Assembly (NCBI RefSeq): GCF_017313225.1
Contig: NZ_JAFLNE010000001.1
Coordinates: forward strand, 310,001-374,000
DNA from: Allomuricauda sp. CAU 1633
Lineage (GTDB): Bacteria; Bacteroidota; Bacteroidia; Flavobacteriales; Flavobacteriaceae
Direction of reading: 5' to 3'
DNA: 64,000 nt
The notes below the pieces were generated by a model. It saw only the letters and a list, made by a program, of their open reading frames with translations. It was not told the DNA's origin and made no database searches. Each line of letters opens with the position of its first letter. Within the stretch, counting starts at the first letter, position 1. Below, piece by piece: positions 8,539 to 16,746 of the stretch. The translations under genes and the position numbers were made by a program.

Positions 8539-9684
8539 CTATAGGTGCACCAATTCTGGGTCTTCTTCGTGACCTTCGGCGTGATGGTCTTCGGAGGCAA
8601 ATCCGAAGTACAACGCACTCAACATGGTGAAAATATAGGCTTGTAGCAATGCTACCAATACTTCTATCAATGAAATGGCAAACGCCAGTCCGAAGGACAA
8701 CGGGCTTCCAATCCAACTTTTAAAGATGAACATCAACCCGATCAAGCTCATCAATACAATGTGTCCTGCCTGCATGTTCGCGTACAAACGAATCAACAGG
8801 GAAAATGGCTTAATGAACAATCCCAAAATCTCAATAGGAACCAAAATGATATATAAAGGTATCTTGGCGTACCAAGGCATGGTGTTGCCCAGTGGGTTGA
8901 ACTGGTGTCCCCAATAATCCTTTGTTCCGGTAAAATTGGTGAACAAGAAAGTCATCAAAGCCAACGCAAACGTGATGGCGATGTTTCCTGTTACATTGAT
9001 ACCCAGCGGGGTCAGGCCAAAAATGTTCAAGAACCATATAAAGAAGAAGATGCTCAACAAGTAGGGCATGTACTTCTTATATTTTGCCTCTCCGATGTTC
9101 GGTCTGGCAATATCATCCCTTATATATAATATGATAGGCTCAAAAAAGCGCCCGGCTCCAGTTGGAATACCACCGTTTTTGGCGTAAGATCTTGCCAAGC
9201 TGGTGAACAACCACAACATCAACAAACCGGTAACAATGATCATTACCACGTTTTTGGTGATGGAAAAGTCCAATGGTTTTACGTTGGTAGGATGGTGCTC
9301 TTCATCATAGGTAATGGTGCCCTCAGCATCTGTCTTGTAAATTTTACTATGGTAAAGCTTGTAGTAATTGCCATCCACTTCGGCAACGGTTTCCCCGTGA
9401 TGGAATTTTGAGGAAGAAAAAACCTTCAATCCATCATCAATTAAGATAACGGGCAATGGGAAACCTACATATTTGTGCTCGCCATTTTCCTTGGTGTAAG
9501 AGAACAAGGAAAAGTCATGAGAATCCTTAAGGTGATGGGAAATGTACTCCTTAATTTCAGTCTTTAGGTCCTTGCCGTGTTCTTCAGTTTTGTGTTCCTG
9601 TTCTTTGGCAAAAGTGAACTGGGCCAACAATAGTGTTCCGACAAGAATTAATCTCGTAAAAAAAGTCTTTCGCATTTCGCTCAA
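8539..9684 (-). CDS. atpB: F1Fo ATP synthase a subunit
   Basis: The stator channel subunit, 381 residues. A signal-like N-terminus (FFTRLILVGTLLLAQFTFA) and a long hydrophilic region of about 120 residues precede the membrane domain; this extension is usual in Bacteroidota. The membrane part has the conserved FSLLIRLYANMQAGHI helix with the essential arginine opposite the c ring, and a terminal LLQAYIFTMLSALYF helix. It is the first gene of the operon and has its own promoter-like element 25 bases upstream. Confidence 0.96.
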   Translation of the reverse strand: MSEMRKTFFTRLILVGTLLLAQFTFAKEQEHKTEEHGKDLKTEIKEYISHHLKDSHDFSLFSYTKENGEHKYVGFPLPVILIDDGLKVFSSSKFHHGETVAEVDGNYYKLYHSKIYKTDAEGTITYDEEHHPTNVKPLDFSITKNVVMIIVTGLLMLWLFTSLARSYAKNGGIPTGAGRFFEPIILYIRDDIARPNIGEAKYKKYMPYLLSIFFFIWFLNIFGLTPLGINVTGNIAITFALALMTFLFTNFTGTKDYWGHQFNPLGNTMPWYAKIPLYIILVPIEILGLFIKPFSLLIRLYANMQAGHIVLMSLIGLMFIFKSWIGSPLSFGLAFAISLIEVLVALLQAYIFTMLSALYFGFASEDHHAEGHEEDPELVHL

Positions 9685-9708
9685 AATATCGGTCTCTCAA
9701 AATCGGTG

Positions 9709-9716
9709 CAAATGTA
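9709..9716 (-). promoter_or_regulatory. Promoter -7 element of the ATP synthase operon
   Basis: On the minus strand the octamer TACATTTG fits the Bacteroidota -7 consensus TAnnTTTG and is followed by CA, a frequent start of transcription. It is 25 bases upstream of atpB. No clean TTG was seen at the expected -33 distance, so the call rests on the -7 box and position. Confidence 0.5.
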
Positions 9717-9776
9717 AGCCATTCTTCCAAAAAGAAAAAAGCTTTCAAACTTTTATTTTTGAGGATTTTGAGTCGC

Positions 9777-10184
9777 CTAATCTTCAGAGGATTCCTCCAA
9801 AATTTTAAGCATTCGTGAAGCGAAAAAAGTCTCCAAAAAAAGAGCAATGGCATACGGGACAAAAAAAGCAGCAAATTCTTGACCGGACATATCCCCATCG
9901 CTTATGTAAGTTGGATAGAAAAAGACGAAGAAAAACACAAATTTAACCAAGCTTCCGGCCATGAACAAAAACCCGATTTGGTTCTTCAACCGTTCCCTAA
10001 AACGGAAGAGCAATCCAAAAATAATCGCAGCCAAAATCCCATTGATTACATAGGAACGCACAATTAGATTGCCATAAAGTGGAAGCTCTTTGCTAGATAA
10101 GACATACAAATGCCCCGCAAAAGCTAAAACCAATAAAATCAAAAGAAGGATAAAAAACTGGGTGAACAGATTAAGTTTTGACAT
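9777..10184 (-). CDS. DUF6168-like membrane protein near ATP synthase
   Basis: About 135 residues with four hydrophobic helices (FFILLLILLVLAFAGHLYVL; VINGILAAIIFGLLF; FLFMAGSLVKFVFFFVFF; AAFFVPYAIALFLETFF). I chose the ATG at 10184, which overlaps the stop of the preceding gene by one base (TGATG), over a longer upstream frame. The size, topology and place directly before atpB recall the AtpI/UncI role of assisting c-ring assembly, and RefSeq calls such flavobacterial proteins DUF6168. The function is inferred from position. Confidence 0.7.
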   Translation of the reverse strand: MSKLNLFTQFFILLLILLVLAFAGHLYVLSSKELPLYGNLIVRSYVINGILAAIIFGLLFRFRERLKNQIGFLFMAGSLVKFVFFFVFFYPTYISDGDMSGQEFAAFFVPYAIALFLETFFASRMLKILEESSED

Positions 10185-10414
10185 CAATATTTGATACGTT
10201 TTAACTGCTGCAAAACTAGCCAAATAGAAATTGCCACTCCCAATAAAGTGGCAATTACCGTAAAAATATTCTTTTCGTTTTGATATTCGGCGTCCAACCA
10301 TTTTCCGCCTTGGACGGACAAATAAATGATAGCCCCCATTTCAAAGCCAATGCCTGTTAGGATGGCGGCATTTCTAAACGTATTCTTTTTTTTAGGAGGC
10401 TTTTGCTGGCTCAT
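10184..10414 (-). CDS. AtpZ/AtpI family protein
   Basis: 76 residues from the ATG at 10414: a basic start (MSQQKPPKKKNTFRNAA), then two membrane helices with the family feature GIGFEMGAIIYLSVQGGKWLD and a second helix IFTVIATLLGVAISIWLVL. AtpZ/AtpI proteins are small two-helix partners of ATP synthase assembly, possibly helping cation supply to the enzyme. It starts 23 bases inside the bactofilin gene and ends one base into the next gene, so the three genes are probably translationally coupled. Confidence 0.8.
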   Translation of the reverse strand: MSQQKPPKKKNTFRNAAILTGIGFEMGAIIYLSVQGGKWLDAEYQNEKNIFTVIATLLGVAISIWLVLQQLKRIKY

Positions 10415-10832
10415 TGCTTTTGGTAGACTCCAATTTTGGTGCAGCTGTGGACGAAGTGGTCGTTGTAGTAGCACCTTTGCCCATGGTACAGGCTGCATTA
10501 AAAGTTGCCCCTGGCTCTACTGCCAATTTGGCAACGGTTACCGTGCCTTCAATAATAGCAGAGGCCTTCAAGGAAAGTAAATCCTTTACCGAAAGCTCGC
10601 CATTGAACTTTCCTTCAATATCCGCATTTACGCATTCCACTTTTCCATTGATATAGCCATCTTTTCCAATGACCACCTTACCGGAGGTTTTTACATTGCC
10701 TTCCAGTTTTCCATCGATTCTAAAATCGGCTTCGGAAGTAATGTCTCCTTTTATCTTCGTGTTCTTTTCAATTCTGTTGGGTTGTCCGCCAAGTTCATTC
10801 ATAGGTCTGGGTTTTTTGTTGTCAGAAAACAT
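10392..10832 (-). CDS. Bactofilin family cytoskeletal protein
   Basis: 146 residues. The central region is a right-handed beta-helix bactofilin domain with regular hydrophobic repeats (TKIKGDITSEADFRIDGKLE, GKVVIGKDGYINGKVE, AIIEGTVTVAKLAVEPGA). Bactofilins polymerise without nucleotide into filaments at the membrane and serve as scaffolds for envelope enzymes and motility. The N-terminus is polar and proline-containing, the C-terminus is a Thr/Ser-rich tail (TTTTTSSTAAP). It lies 6 bases downstream of sprE and overlaps the AtpZ gene. Confidence 0.9.
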   Translation of the reverse strand: MFSDNKKPRPMNELGGQPNRIEKNTKIKGDITSEADFRIDGKLEGNVKTSGKVVIGKDGYINGKVECVNADIEGKFNGELSVKDLLSLKASAIIEGTVTVAKLAVEPGATFNAACTMGKGATTTTTSSTAAPKLESTKSNEPAKAS

Positions 10833-10838
10833 TGTGTT

Positions 10839-13394
10839 CTAGGGTTTTGGGGTTAAAATATGTTCTTTGTATGATTCTAAATTCTTGTGGACTTGAACAA
10901 TTTTATAGTTCTCCGATAAAACTACAAAATTCTCATCTTTAATGCGGTAGTCCCTGTTGTTTTTAATAAGCTCTGCAAAGCCCAATGCAAAATCCTTGGA
11001 GCGGAAGCCATGTACCACCACAAACTCGTCTTCCAAATTATAAATGTCTTTGGAAACCACATTTTTATAGTTAAGCTCTTTAATGGCATCCTCCAATCGT
11101 TTCTTTAAGATTAACGCTTTTTCGTCGTCTCTTATTTTAAATGGAAAGACCACCTTCCAGTTCGAGGTTCCTGTGGAACCCGTCTCTGGAGAGAATTCCT
11201 TCTTTTCCAATTTGGGCAACTGCTCTTCTACGATTTGCTCCGCTTTTTTACCTTCGGGATTGTTGGGATAGGTCAGCGCCACATAGTTCAAGGCGTCTTT
11301 AAACTGTTCAAAGCCCTGCAAGCGACCAATGGCGTTTGCCTTCAACATTTCAAACTTGGGGACAATGGGGTCACCCGTAAATTTGTTGATGTATTCTTCC
11401 GACAGGGTAATGACCTGAAGGTACTCTTGCTCTTCATACATTTTAAACAGCGCTGCATACCGTGCATCTGGGCTATCGGTGTTGCCCGCCAATACCGCTT
11501 GAGGGTTCAACAAAATCTCTGCATAACGGGTATCTGGATGATTAGTGATGATATCCTGCTTCATATTCTGAGCCAGCGGACTTCCGCTTTCCTCATAAAT
11601 CTTGTACAAGTTATATTTTGAAGGAAGAATCAAGCGCTCCTCTGGATTGGAAGCCAAAACACGTTCCAGCTTGGCGGCGGCCAAAAGGTTATCCTTAAAT
11701 TTTTCTTTATAGATCAATCCCAATTGATAGTTGGCAAAGTTCCGCTCCGTCCATAGACTATCAATCACGGATGCATCCGTAGGGATTTGTCCTAAATAGT
11801 AATCCACCGAATATTTTTGGTCTTCAGTAAGGTTTTGAGTTGATGGGTCGTTGCCCGCCACTTGCTCACCGGTTGCTTCGGAGACCAAGGTTCTGTTTTT
11901 ATTGCTCCAACGCCAATCATCTTCCAGAGTCCTGTCGCCCCATCGGGTTCTGAAGTCGTTTTTGCCATATCCTAAACTGGTGATGTTATAAAAATAGAAC
12001 TTCCCCTTATTTTCTTTTCCACCCTTACTATTTGCAAATGTGGCAAAACCAGCCGCTGCTTGTTGTTGCTTTTTAGCTTCCTCTTCTTCGGCCTTGCGCT
12101 TTAATTCTGCAATATATTCTTCAAAATAGGCCTTCCGCTCTGCTTCAGGCATTTGGTAAACGGTGATAACACTATCGGTGTATTGAACAATGTCCTCATA
12201 TTTGATGACATCTTCCAAATTGTCCAGCTTCTTTTTAATGTCACGGTGCTTTCTTGTGTTTTCTGCCAGATTGGTCAGAGTACTATCATAATAAGCACCT
12301 GCGGTCTTGTATGCATCCTCATCAAAATAATAATCGGCCAGACTTTGATAATTGAGGGCGTTCAGTTTCCGTTCACCCTGCGTTGCCCGAAGCGACTTAT
12401 TGTAATACACCAAAGCCAAACTATCTGATTCATTGGCCAAATGAAATTGGGCCACTTCGCGATAGATCTTATCCAAAAAAGGGCGGTTTTCCCGGTTTTC
12501 CTCCAAATCGGTCAGATATTCCAATAGTTCCTCCTCGTTGGCATCGGTAATCTCCGTATTTCGAATTTTCTGTAAATGTGCATTGATCATGTAGACCCTA
12601 GGCGACTTGCGGTTGAGGTCAATGACTTTATCATAAGCATAATTGGCACTGTCTTTATGCCCCAATTGGTTAAAAAGCTGTCCAATAATAAATAGATACC
12701 TTCCTTTTTCAGGATTTTTCTTGGTGTAAGCCTGTGCAATCTTTAATTTTTGAATGGCGGTATCCGGAGCATTTAGATTGATGTAGCACTGGGCCAAAAC
12801 CGCATTGGCATCGGCATACTCTTGATCCTTGAGCGATTCATATTTAAACAAGCGTTTCAAATTTTTGATGGCTACTTCGGGGTTGTCCAACCGCATATTG
12901 GTCTTTTCACGCCAAATGGTGGCCTCGTTCAATTTATCACTCTCCACATATTTTCTAAGGATATAATTGAAGGATTCCAACGCAGGAATATAGCGTTGGT
13001 CAAAATAACGTGCCTTTCCTAGCAATAAAAATGCTTCATCGGTTTGGGGATTTCGTTCCTCATCCTTAATATCCATACTGTGCTTTTGGATGGCCTTGGT
13101 AGCCTTTTCCTCAGCAATAATAAAGTTGGGGTTGTTGTCTTCTGAGTCGAGTTTTATCTCATCGGTCACTTCCAGGCGCTCCACGGGAAGAATTTCCCAG
13201 TAGTCATCTCGATAACTGGCATTCAAATCCTCGCGACCTTGTTCAAAAGCGATGTTACCATTGTACAAGGTGTTGTACTTGGTGTTGAGGGCGTGCCAAT
13301 TTCGGTTGATAAACTTGTCCTTTTGGGTAGAGCAGGAATTGAAGAACAGCCCTCCCAGAACCATGGCGATGATAAGTGTATTACGAAGCTTCAA
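10839..13394 (-). CDS. sprE: SprE/PorW-type gliding and type IX secretion lipoprotein
   Basis: 851 residues with a lipoprotein signal (LGGLFFNSC, cysteine at about residue 21) and the start of the mature protein STQKDKFINRNWHALNTKY, characteristic of SprE/PorW. Tetratricopeptide-like helices run through most of the chain (for example AFLLLGKARYFDQRYIPALE and AVLAQCYINLNAPDTAI), with an EEEAKKQQQAAAG linker near residue 435. SprE/PorW is needed for type IX secretion and for gliding in Flavobacterium and Porphyromonas, where it is thought to connect the PorLM motor with the outer part. This is strong evidence for a Bacteroidota host. It is the first gene of the bactofilin-AtpZ-DUF6168 group. 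Confidence 0.9.
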   Translation of the reverse strand: MKLRNTLIIAMVLGGLFFNSCSTQKDKFINRNWHALNTKYNTLYNGNIAFEQGREDLNASYRDDYWEILPVERLEVTDEIKLDSEDNNPNFIIAEEKATKAIQKHSMDIKDEERNPQTDEAFLLLGKARYFDQRYIPALESFNYILRKYVESDKLNEATIWREKTNMRLDNPEVAIKNLKRLFKYESLKDQEYADANAVLAQCYINLNAPDTAIQKLKIAQAYTKKNPEKGRYLFIIGQLFNQLGHKDSANYAYDKVIDLNRKSPRVYMINAHLQKIRNTEITDANEEELLEYLTDLEENRENRPFLDKIYREVAQFHLANESDSLALVYYNKSLRATQGERKLNALNYQSLADYYFDEDAYKTAGAYYDSTLTNLAENTRKHRDIKKKLDNLEDVIKYEDIVQYTDSVITVYQMPEAERKAYFEEYIAELKRKAEEEEAKKQQQAAAGFATFANSKGGKENKGKFYFYNITSLGYGKNDFRTRWGDRTLEDDWRWSNKNRTLVSEATGEQVAGNDPSTQNLTEDQKYSVDYYLGQIPTDASVIDSLWTERNFANYQLGLIYKEKFKDNLLAAAKLERVLASNPEERLILPSKYNLYKIYEESGSPLAQNMKQDIITNHPDTRYAEILLNPQAVLAGNTDSPDARYAALFKMYEEQEYLQVITLSEEYINKFTGDPIVPKFEMLKANAIGRLQGFEQFKDALNYVALTYPNNPEGKKAEQIVEEQLPKLEKKEFSPETGSTGTSNWKVVFPFKIRDDEKALILKKRLEDAIKELNYKNVVSKDIYNLEDEFVVVHGFRSKDFALGFAELIKNNRDYRIKDENFVVLSENYKIVQVHKNLESYKEHILTPKP

Positions 13395-13508
13395 AATTAT
13401 CGATAATCGTGTGTAACCTTAACTGAAAAAAACTCAGTTTATTATAAGGCTCATCGATAAAGTACAAGTTTTTTTATTTCCCTAATAATAAGACAACCCA
13501 CAATCTAA

Positions 13509-14528
13509 TCACCAAGAGTTGGAGCCTTGATATTCGAGCTGTGCACGGTTGTATTTGGTTTTGTACGCCACGGGCGATAATCCCACATACTTTTTGAACA
13601 CGGTACGGAACGCTTTTTGATCTGCGTAACCCACTTGATACATAATCTCGTTCACATTTTGCTGGGTAGTTTCCAAACTACGCTTGGCCGCTTCTATCTT
13701 TACTCGTTGAATGTATTCCAATGGGGTGTTCTGTGTGGCTTTTTTAAATCGTCGCACAAAATTTCTATTGCTGATGGCAAATTTTTGGGCCAATTCTTCC
13801 ACCGATATTTTGTCGTTCACATTGTCTTCAATATAATCTTGGGCTGCTTTTATAGCGGTGTCATCATGTTCTTTTTGACCTTGGAAAATCACAAACTGAT
13901 TTTGATCTTCGCGATCTATTTCAATCTCAAAAAATTTGGAGATATAGATGGCTGCTTCTCGACCGCAGTATTTTTCTATAAGGTGAATCATCAAATTCAA
14001 AAAAGAATAAGCTCCGCCACTGGTATAGATGCCATCTTCTTCTGTGACAATTTTGTTGGAAACCAAATTCACTTGGGGGTACATTCGTTTGAATACTTCC
14101 ATGGCCGCCCAATGGGTAGAGCATTGTCTGCCATCTACCAAACCCGTACGGGCCAGAACAAATGCACCCAAGCACATGCTCGCCACTTCAGCCTTATTTC
14201 GATTGCGTTGATCAATGACCCAATCCACGTAAGGTTGATTCAGTTTTAGCTCTTCAACCAACTTTTCTGTTCGCAAAGCGGGGATCAAGATAAGATCGGT
14301 TTTGTCCACTTGGTCAATGGTCTTGTCACAATGAATACTGAATAACCCATTGTAGAGCGATTGCTCACCGTCCAACCCCACCAGATGAATGTCAAAAAAA
14401 TTGTCGTTTCTAACCCCCGTTTTTTGCAAAAAACGGTTGGCGGCCGACAAAATTTTGTACGGCCCCACCACGCTGCTTAAAATGGCGTTCCCTTTAGGCA
14501 CCAAAATACTTACATGTTTCATAACCAT
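13509..14528 (-). CDS. GlxA-type AraC family transcriptional regulator
   Basis: 339 residues in two parts. Residues 5-195 form a DJ-1/PfpI-like domain (VSILVPKGNAILSSVVGPYK; EVASMCLGAFVLARTGLVDG, with the nucleophile-elbow cysteine). Residues 230-325 carry the double helix-turn-helix of AraC/XylS regulators (ISVEELAQKFAISNRNFVRR and VNEIMYQVGYADQKAFRTVF). Such GlxA-type regulators sense small molecules of unknown type. A divergent promoter pair lies between it and the plus-strand genes from 14634, so it may control those genes or itself. Confidence 0.9.
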   Translation of the reverse strand: MVMKHVSILVPKGNAILSSVVGPYKILSAANRFLQKTGVRNDNFFDIHLVGLDGEQSLYNGLFSIHCDKTIDQVDKTDLILIPALRTEKLVEELKLNQPYVDWVIDQRNRNKAEVASMCLGAFVLARTGLVDGRQCSTHWAAMEVFKRMYPQVNLVSNKIVTEEDGIYTSGGAYSFLNLMIHLIEKYCGREAAIYISKFFEIEIDREDQNQFVIFQGQKEHDDTAIKAAQDYIEDNVNDKISVEELAQKFAISNRNFVRRFKKATQNTPLEYIQRVKIEAAKRSLETTQQNVNEIMYQVGYADQKAFRTVFKKYVGLSPVAYKTKYNRAQLEYQGSNSW

Positions 14529-14542
14529 GGTCTTACAAGTGG

Positions 14543-14573
14543 TAAATGTAGCTGATATTTATGGCAGAAACAA
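14543..14573 (-). promoter_or_regulatory. Promoter of the GlxA-type regulator
   Basis: Minus-strand TTG (14571-14573), 20-base spacer, TACATTTA (14543-14550), one mismatch to the Bacteroidota -7 consensus TAnnTTTG. It lies 15 bases upstream of the regulator's start and back to back with the plus-strand promoter at 14598-14629. Confidence 0.5.
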
Positions 14574-14597
14574 CCCGTTAAAGTGTCGTATTTACCC

Positions 14598-14629
14598 TTG
14601 CTTCTGCTTTTTTTGCTTTTGTAGCTTTG
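14598..14629 (+). promoter_or_regulatory. Promoter of the TfoX-like / DUF2461 genes
   Basis: TTG (14598-14600), 21-base spacer, TAGCTTTG (14622-14629): a full match to the Bacteroidota promoter. Only 4 bases separate the -7 box from the ATG at 14634, so transcription probably starts at or next to the first codon and the message would be leaderless. Confidence 0.65.
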
Positions 14630-14633
14630 GTTC

Positions 14634-14954
14634 ATGGAGTTTGAAAAATTCAGTGAAATACGGCAATTGTTCTGCATGAAATATGCCGATGTGACCGAGG
14701 GCAAAATGATGAGCTCGGAGGCCATTCATTATAAGAACAAGGTGTTCGTCTTCTTCTCCAGAAAGAAAAAGATGGTCTTTAAATTGGGAAAGGGCTATCC
14801 CATGGAAACCATACAAGTGCCGTTGGCCGAATTCAATCCATTTAAAAACAAAGGCCCCTTGGCAGGGTGGTACGAAGTTGATTTTGAACATCATGACCAA
14901 TGGGAAACTCTAACCCAATTGGCTCTAAACCTGATACAAAACAAACAAGCATGA
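14634..14954 (+). CDS. Small TfoX/Sxy N-terminal-like protein
   Basis: 106 residues. The core (KMMSSEAIHYKNKVFVFFSR, then KKMVFKLGKGYP and FNPFKNKGPLAGWYEVDF) has the layout of the TfoX N-terminal domain and of related small proteins in which a 'reactive' MM motif is followed by a beta hairpin. Full-length TfoX regulates competence in other bacteria, but single-domain versions like this have no defined role. It overlaps the following DUF2461 gene by 4 bases (ATGA) and is probably co-translated with it. Assignment to the family is moderate. Confidence 0.6.
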   Translation: MEFEKFSEIRQLFCMKYADVTEGKMMSSEAIHYKNKVFVFFSRKKKMVFKLGKGYPMETIQVPLAEFNPFKNKGPLAGWYEVDFEHHDQWETLTQLALNLIQNKQA

Positions 14955-15610
14955 TCACCAAGGAACATACACATTTCTTTAAGGAGCTGGCGCAAAACAA
15001 CAATAAGGAATGGTTTCACCAGAACAAAAAACGATTCGAGAATGAGGTTAAAGCGCCTTTTTTAGAACTGCTGGAGGTTTTGCTCGCTACCTTAAACTCT
15101 TGGGATGAACGAATACCCTCCGATCCAAAAAAGGCCCTGTTTCGAATCAATAAAGATGTGCGGTTTTCCAAAGATAAATCCCCATATCATACCATCCTTA
15201 AAGCTGGTTTTTCCCCTGACGGAAAAAAATCCATGTTACCGGGCTATTATTTGGGTGTTGATGCTACCAGCATTCATGTGGGTGGTGGCTTATTTATGGT
15301 TCGCCCACCAGAGTTGGCCTTGATTCGGGAACACATCGCCAAAGATTCATCGACCCTTGAAGCTATTGTAAAAGCACCCGATTTCACCCAAAATTTTGGA
15401 TGGCTAAAGGGAGAAAAAGCCAAACGGCTGGACAAAAACTTGCTTCCCGCTGCTGAGAAAACCGAACTCATCTATCACAAACAATTTTATGCCATGGCCG
15501 AATTTCCATTGGAGCCTTTTTATGAATCAGAACGGCTCGAAGATGAAATTTTGCTTCATTTTAAAGCCATTAAACCTTTAAACGCCTATTTAAACCAAGC
15601 CTTTGACTAA
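14951..15610 (+). CDS. DUF2461 domain protein
   Basis: 219 residues from the ATG at 14951, chosen because it overlaps the previous stop codon (ATGA) and begins the conserved segment HTHFFKELAQNNNKEWFHQN. Other family marks are LFRINKDVRFSKDKSPYHT and GYYLGVDATSIHVGGGLF near the middle. DUF2461 is widespread and strongly conserved, yet its function is not established. Length is normal. It is the second gene of a two-gene unit from the promoter at 14598-14629. Confidence 0.88.
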   Translation: MITKEHTHFFKELAQNNNKEWFHQNKKRFENEVKAPFLELLEVLLATLNSWDERIPSDPKKALFRINKDVRFSKDKSPYHTILKAGFSPDGKKSMLPGYYLGVDATSIHVGGGLFMVRPPELALIREHIAKDSSTLEAIVKAPDFTQNFGWLKGEKAKRLDKNLLPAAEKTELIYHKQFYAMAEFPLEPFYESERLEDEILLHFKAIKPLNAYLNQAFD

Positions 15611-15645
15611 ATAGTTTATTCATTAATCATAAAAACAGAAACACA

Positions 15646-16014
15646 ATGAGCACACAAGAAGTTGCAGACAAACTAGTCGCCATATGCCGAGAGGGCAAAC
15701 ACGATGAGGCCTACGAACTATATGCGAAAGACGCTGTTAGTTTAGAAATGCCTGGGATGCCCAATGAGGTAACCGAGGGGTTGGACAACATTTTAAAAGG
15801 TTTTCAACAATGGGTTGATGGCATCCAAGAAACCCATGGGGGTACTGTTGGTGATCCTGTGGTTGCCGGCAATCATTTTGCTGTGGCCATGACCAGTGAT
15901 GCCACATTTAAAGACGGCACACGAATGAACATGGAGGAAGTTGCCCTTTATCAAGTGCAGGATGGAAAAATCAAAAAGGTGTCATTCCATTATGATACTT
16001 CGGCGATGAGCTAG
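15646..16014 (+). CDS. SnoaL-like / NTF2-fold protein
   Basis: 122 residues with the alternating helix-sheet pattern of the NTF2/SnoaL superfamily: EVADKLVAICREGKHDEAYE as the lid helices, YAKDAVSLEMPG, FQQWVDGIQETHGGTV, and the closing strand pair EEVALYQVQDGKIKKVSFHY. Members bind small hydrophobic molecules or act as cyclases or isomerases, and this one cannot be assigned a substrate. It is followed by a terminator that separates it from the converging ABC transporter genes. Confidence 0.85.
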   Translation: MSTQEVADKLVAICREGKHDEAYELYAKDAVSLEMPGMPNEVTEGLDNILKGFQQWVDGIQETHGGTVGDPVVAGNHFAVAMTSDATFKDGTRMNMEEVALYQVQDGKIKKVSFHYDTSAMS

Positions 16015-16026
16015 AAACAATTATAA

Positions 16027-16054
16027 GGGCGGTCAAGTTTGACCGCTCTTTTTT
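16027..16054 (+). terminator. Terminator after the SnoaL-like gene
   Basis: The arms GGGCGGTCAA (16027-16036) and TTGACCGCTC (16039-16048) pair with one G-T pair and are followed by six T (16049-16054). The hairpin sits 12 bases beyond the stop codon and touches the 3' end of the converging ABC gene. Confidence 0.85.
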
Positions 16055-16745
16055 ATCCCCCAAAAAAGGTTTCCAGTTCTTTTAAGGTCTCTGTGGAAGT
16101 TCTGATGTCCTTCACAATTTCTCCTTTATTCAATACAACGATACGTTCGCAGACTTCGGTGACATGAATCAAATCATGGCTGGAAACCAAAACAGTTACT
16201 TCTTCCTTGGCCGCCAAATCTTTAATAATACCCTTCAACCGTATTTGGGTAGTAGGATCCAAATTGGCAAAGGGTTCGTCCAAAATTACCACTTCTGGAT
16301 TCCCGATAAAGCTGGCCACAATGCCCACCTTTTTTTGGTTTCCTTTGGATAGGTCTCTCAGATATTTTTTCTGGCCTAAAATCTCACCGTGGAAAAAATC
16401 TTCATAATTGGCCAGTAAAGCATCTACATCGGCTTTGTTCCTTCCACGCAATTCTCCAATGAAGTAGAAATACTCTTCGGGAGTAAGATAACCTATCAAA
16501 AAAGTCTCATCAATAAATGCAGAGGTAAACGGTTTCCATGCCTCACTTTGGTCAACTTGCACTTCGTTGTTTATAATGTGTCCCGTGGTAGGCTGAATCA
16601 AATCCAATAACAAACTGAACAAGGTTGTCTTTCCAGCTCCGTTATTCCCTACCAGCCCAAAGCTTTGCCCTTTGGGAATTTCCAAATGGTCAATGTTCAG
16701 AACTGTTTGCGTATAGGTCTTTGTTAAATTTTGTGCTGTGATCAT
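16053..16745 (-). CDS. ABC transporter ATP-binding protein
   Basis: 230 residues, a complete ATPase: Walker A (GNNGAGKTT), signature LSKGNQKKVGI (a DLSKGNQ variant of LSGGQ), Walker B (EVVILDEPFANLDP) and the switch histidine (VLVSSHD). It would energise the DUF5687 permease immediately upstream, one base away in the same operon. Because that permease carries a nonsense codon, the transporter may not work in this strain. The substrate is unknown. Confidence 0.92.
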   Translation of the reverse strand: MITAQNLTKTYTQTVLNIDHLEIPKGQSFGLVGNNGAGKTTLFSLLLDLIQPTTGHIINNEVQVDQSEAWKPFTSAFIDETFLIGYLTPEEYFYFIGELRGRNKADVDALLANYEDFFHGEILGQKKYLRDLSKGNQKKVGIVASFIGNPEVVILDEPFANLDPTTQIRLKGIIKDLAAKEEVTVLVSSHDLIHVTEVCERIVVLNKGEIVKDIRTSTETLKELETFFGG

Positions 16746-16746
16746 A

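Noticed and set aside
13421..13440. Hairpin AACTGA...TCAGTT between sprE and the GlxA gene as a terminator.
   Set aside because: The poly-A/T stretch is in the loop and no T-run follows the stem on either strand.
13617..14249. A 210-codon plus-strand open frame opposite the GlxA-type regulator.
   Set aside because: Antisense shadow of a clearly conserved AraC-family gene; no start context or known domain.
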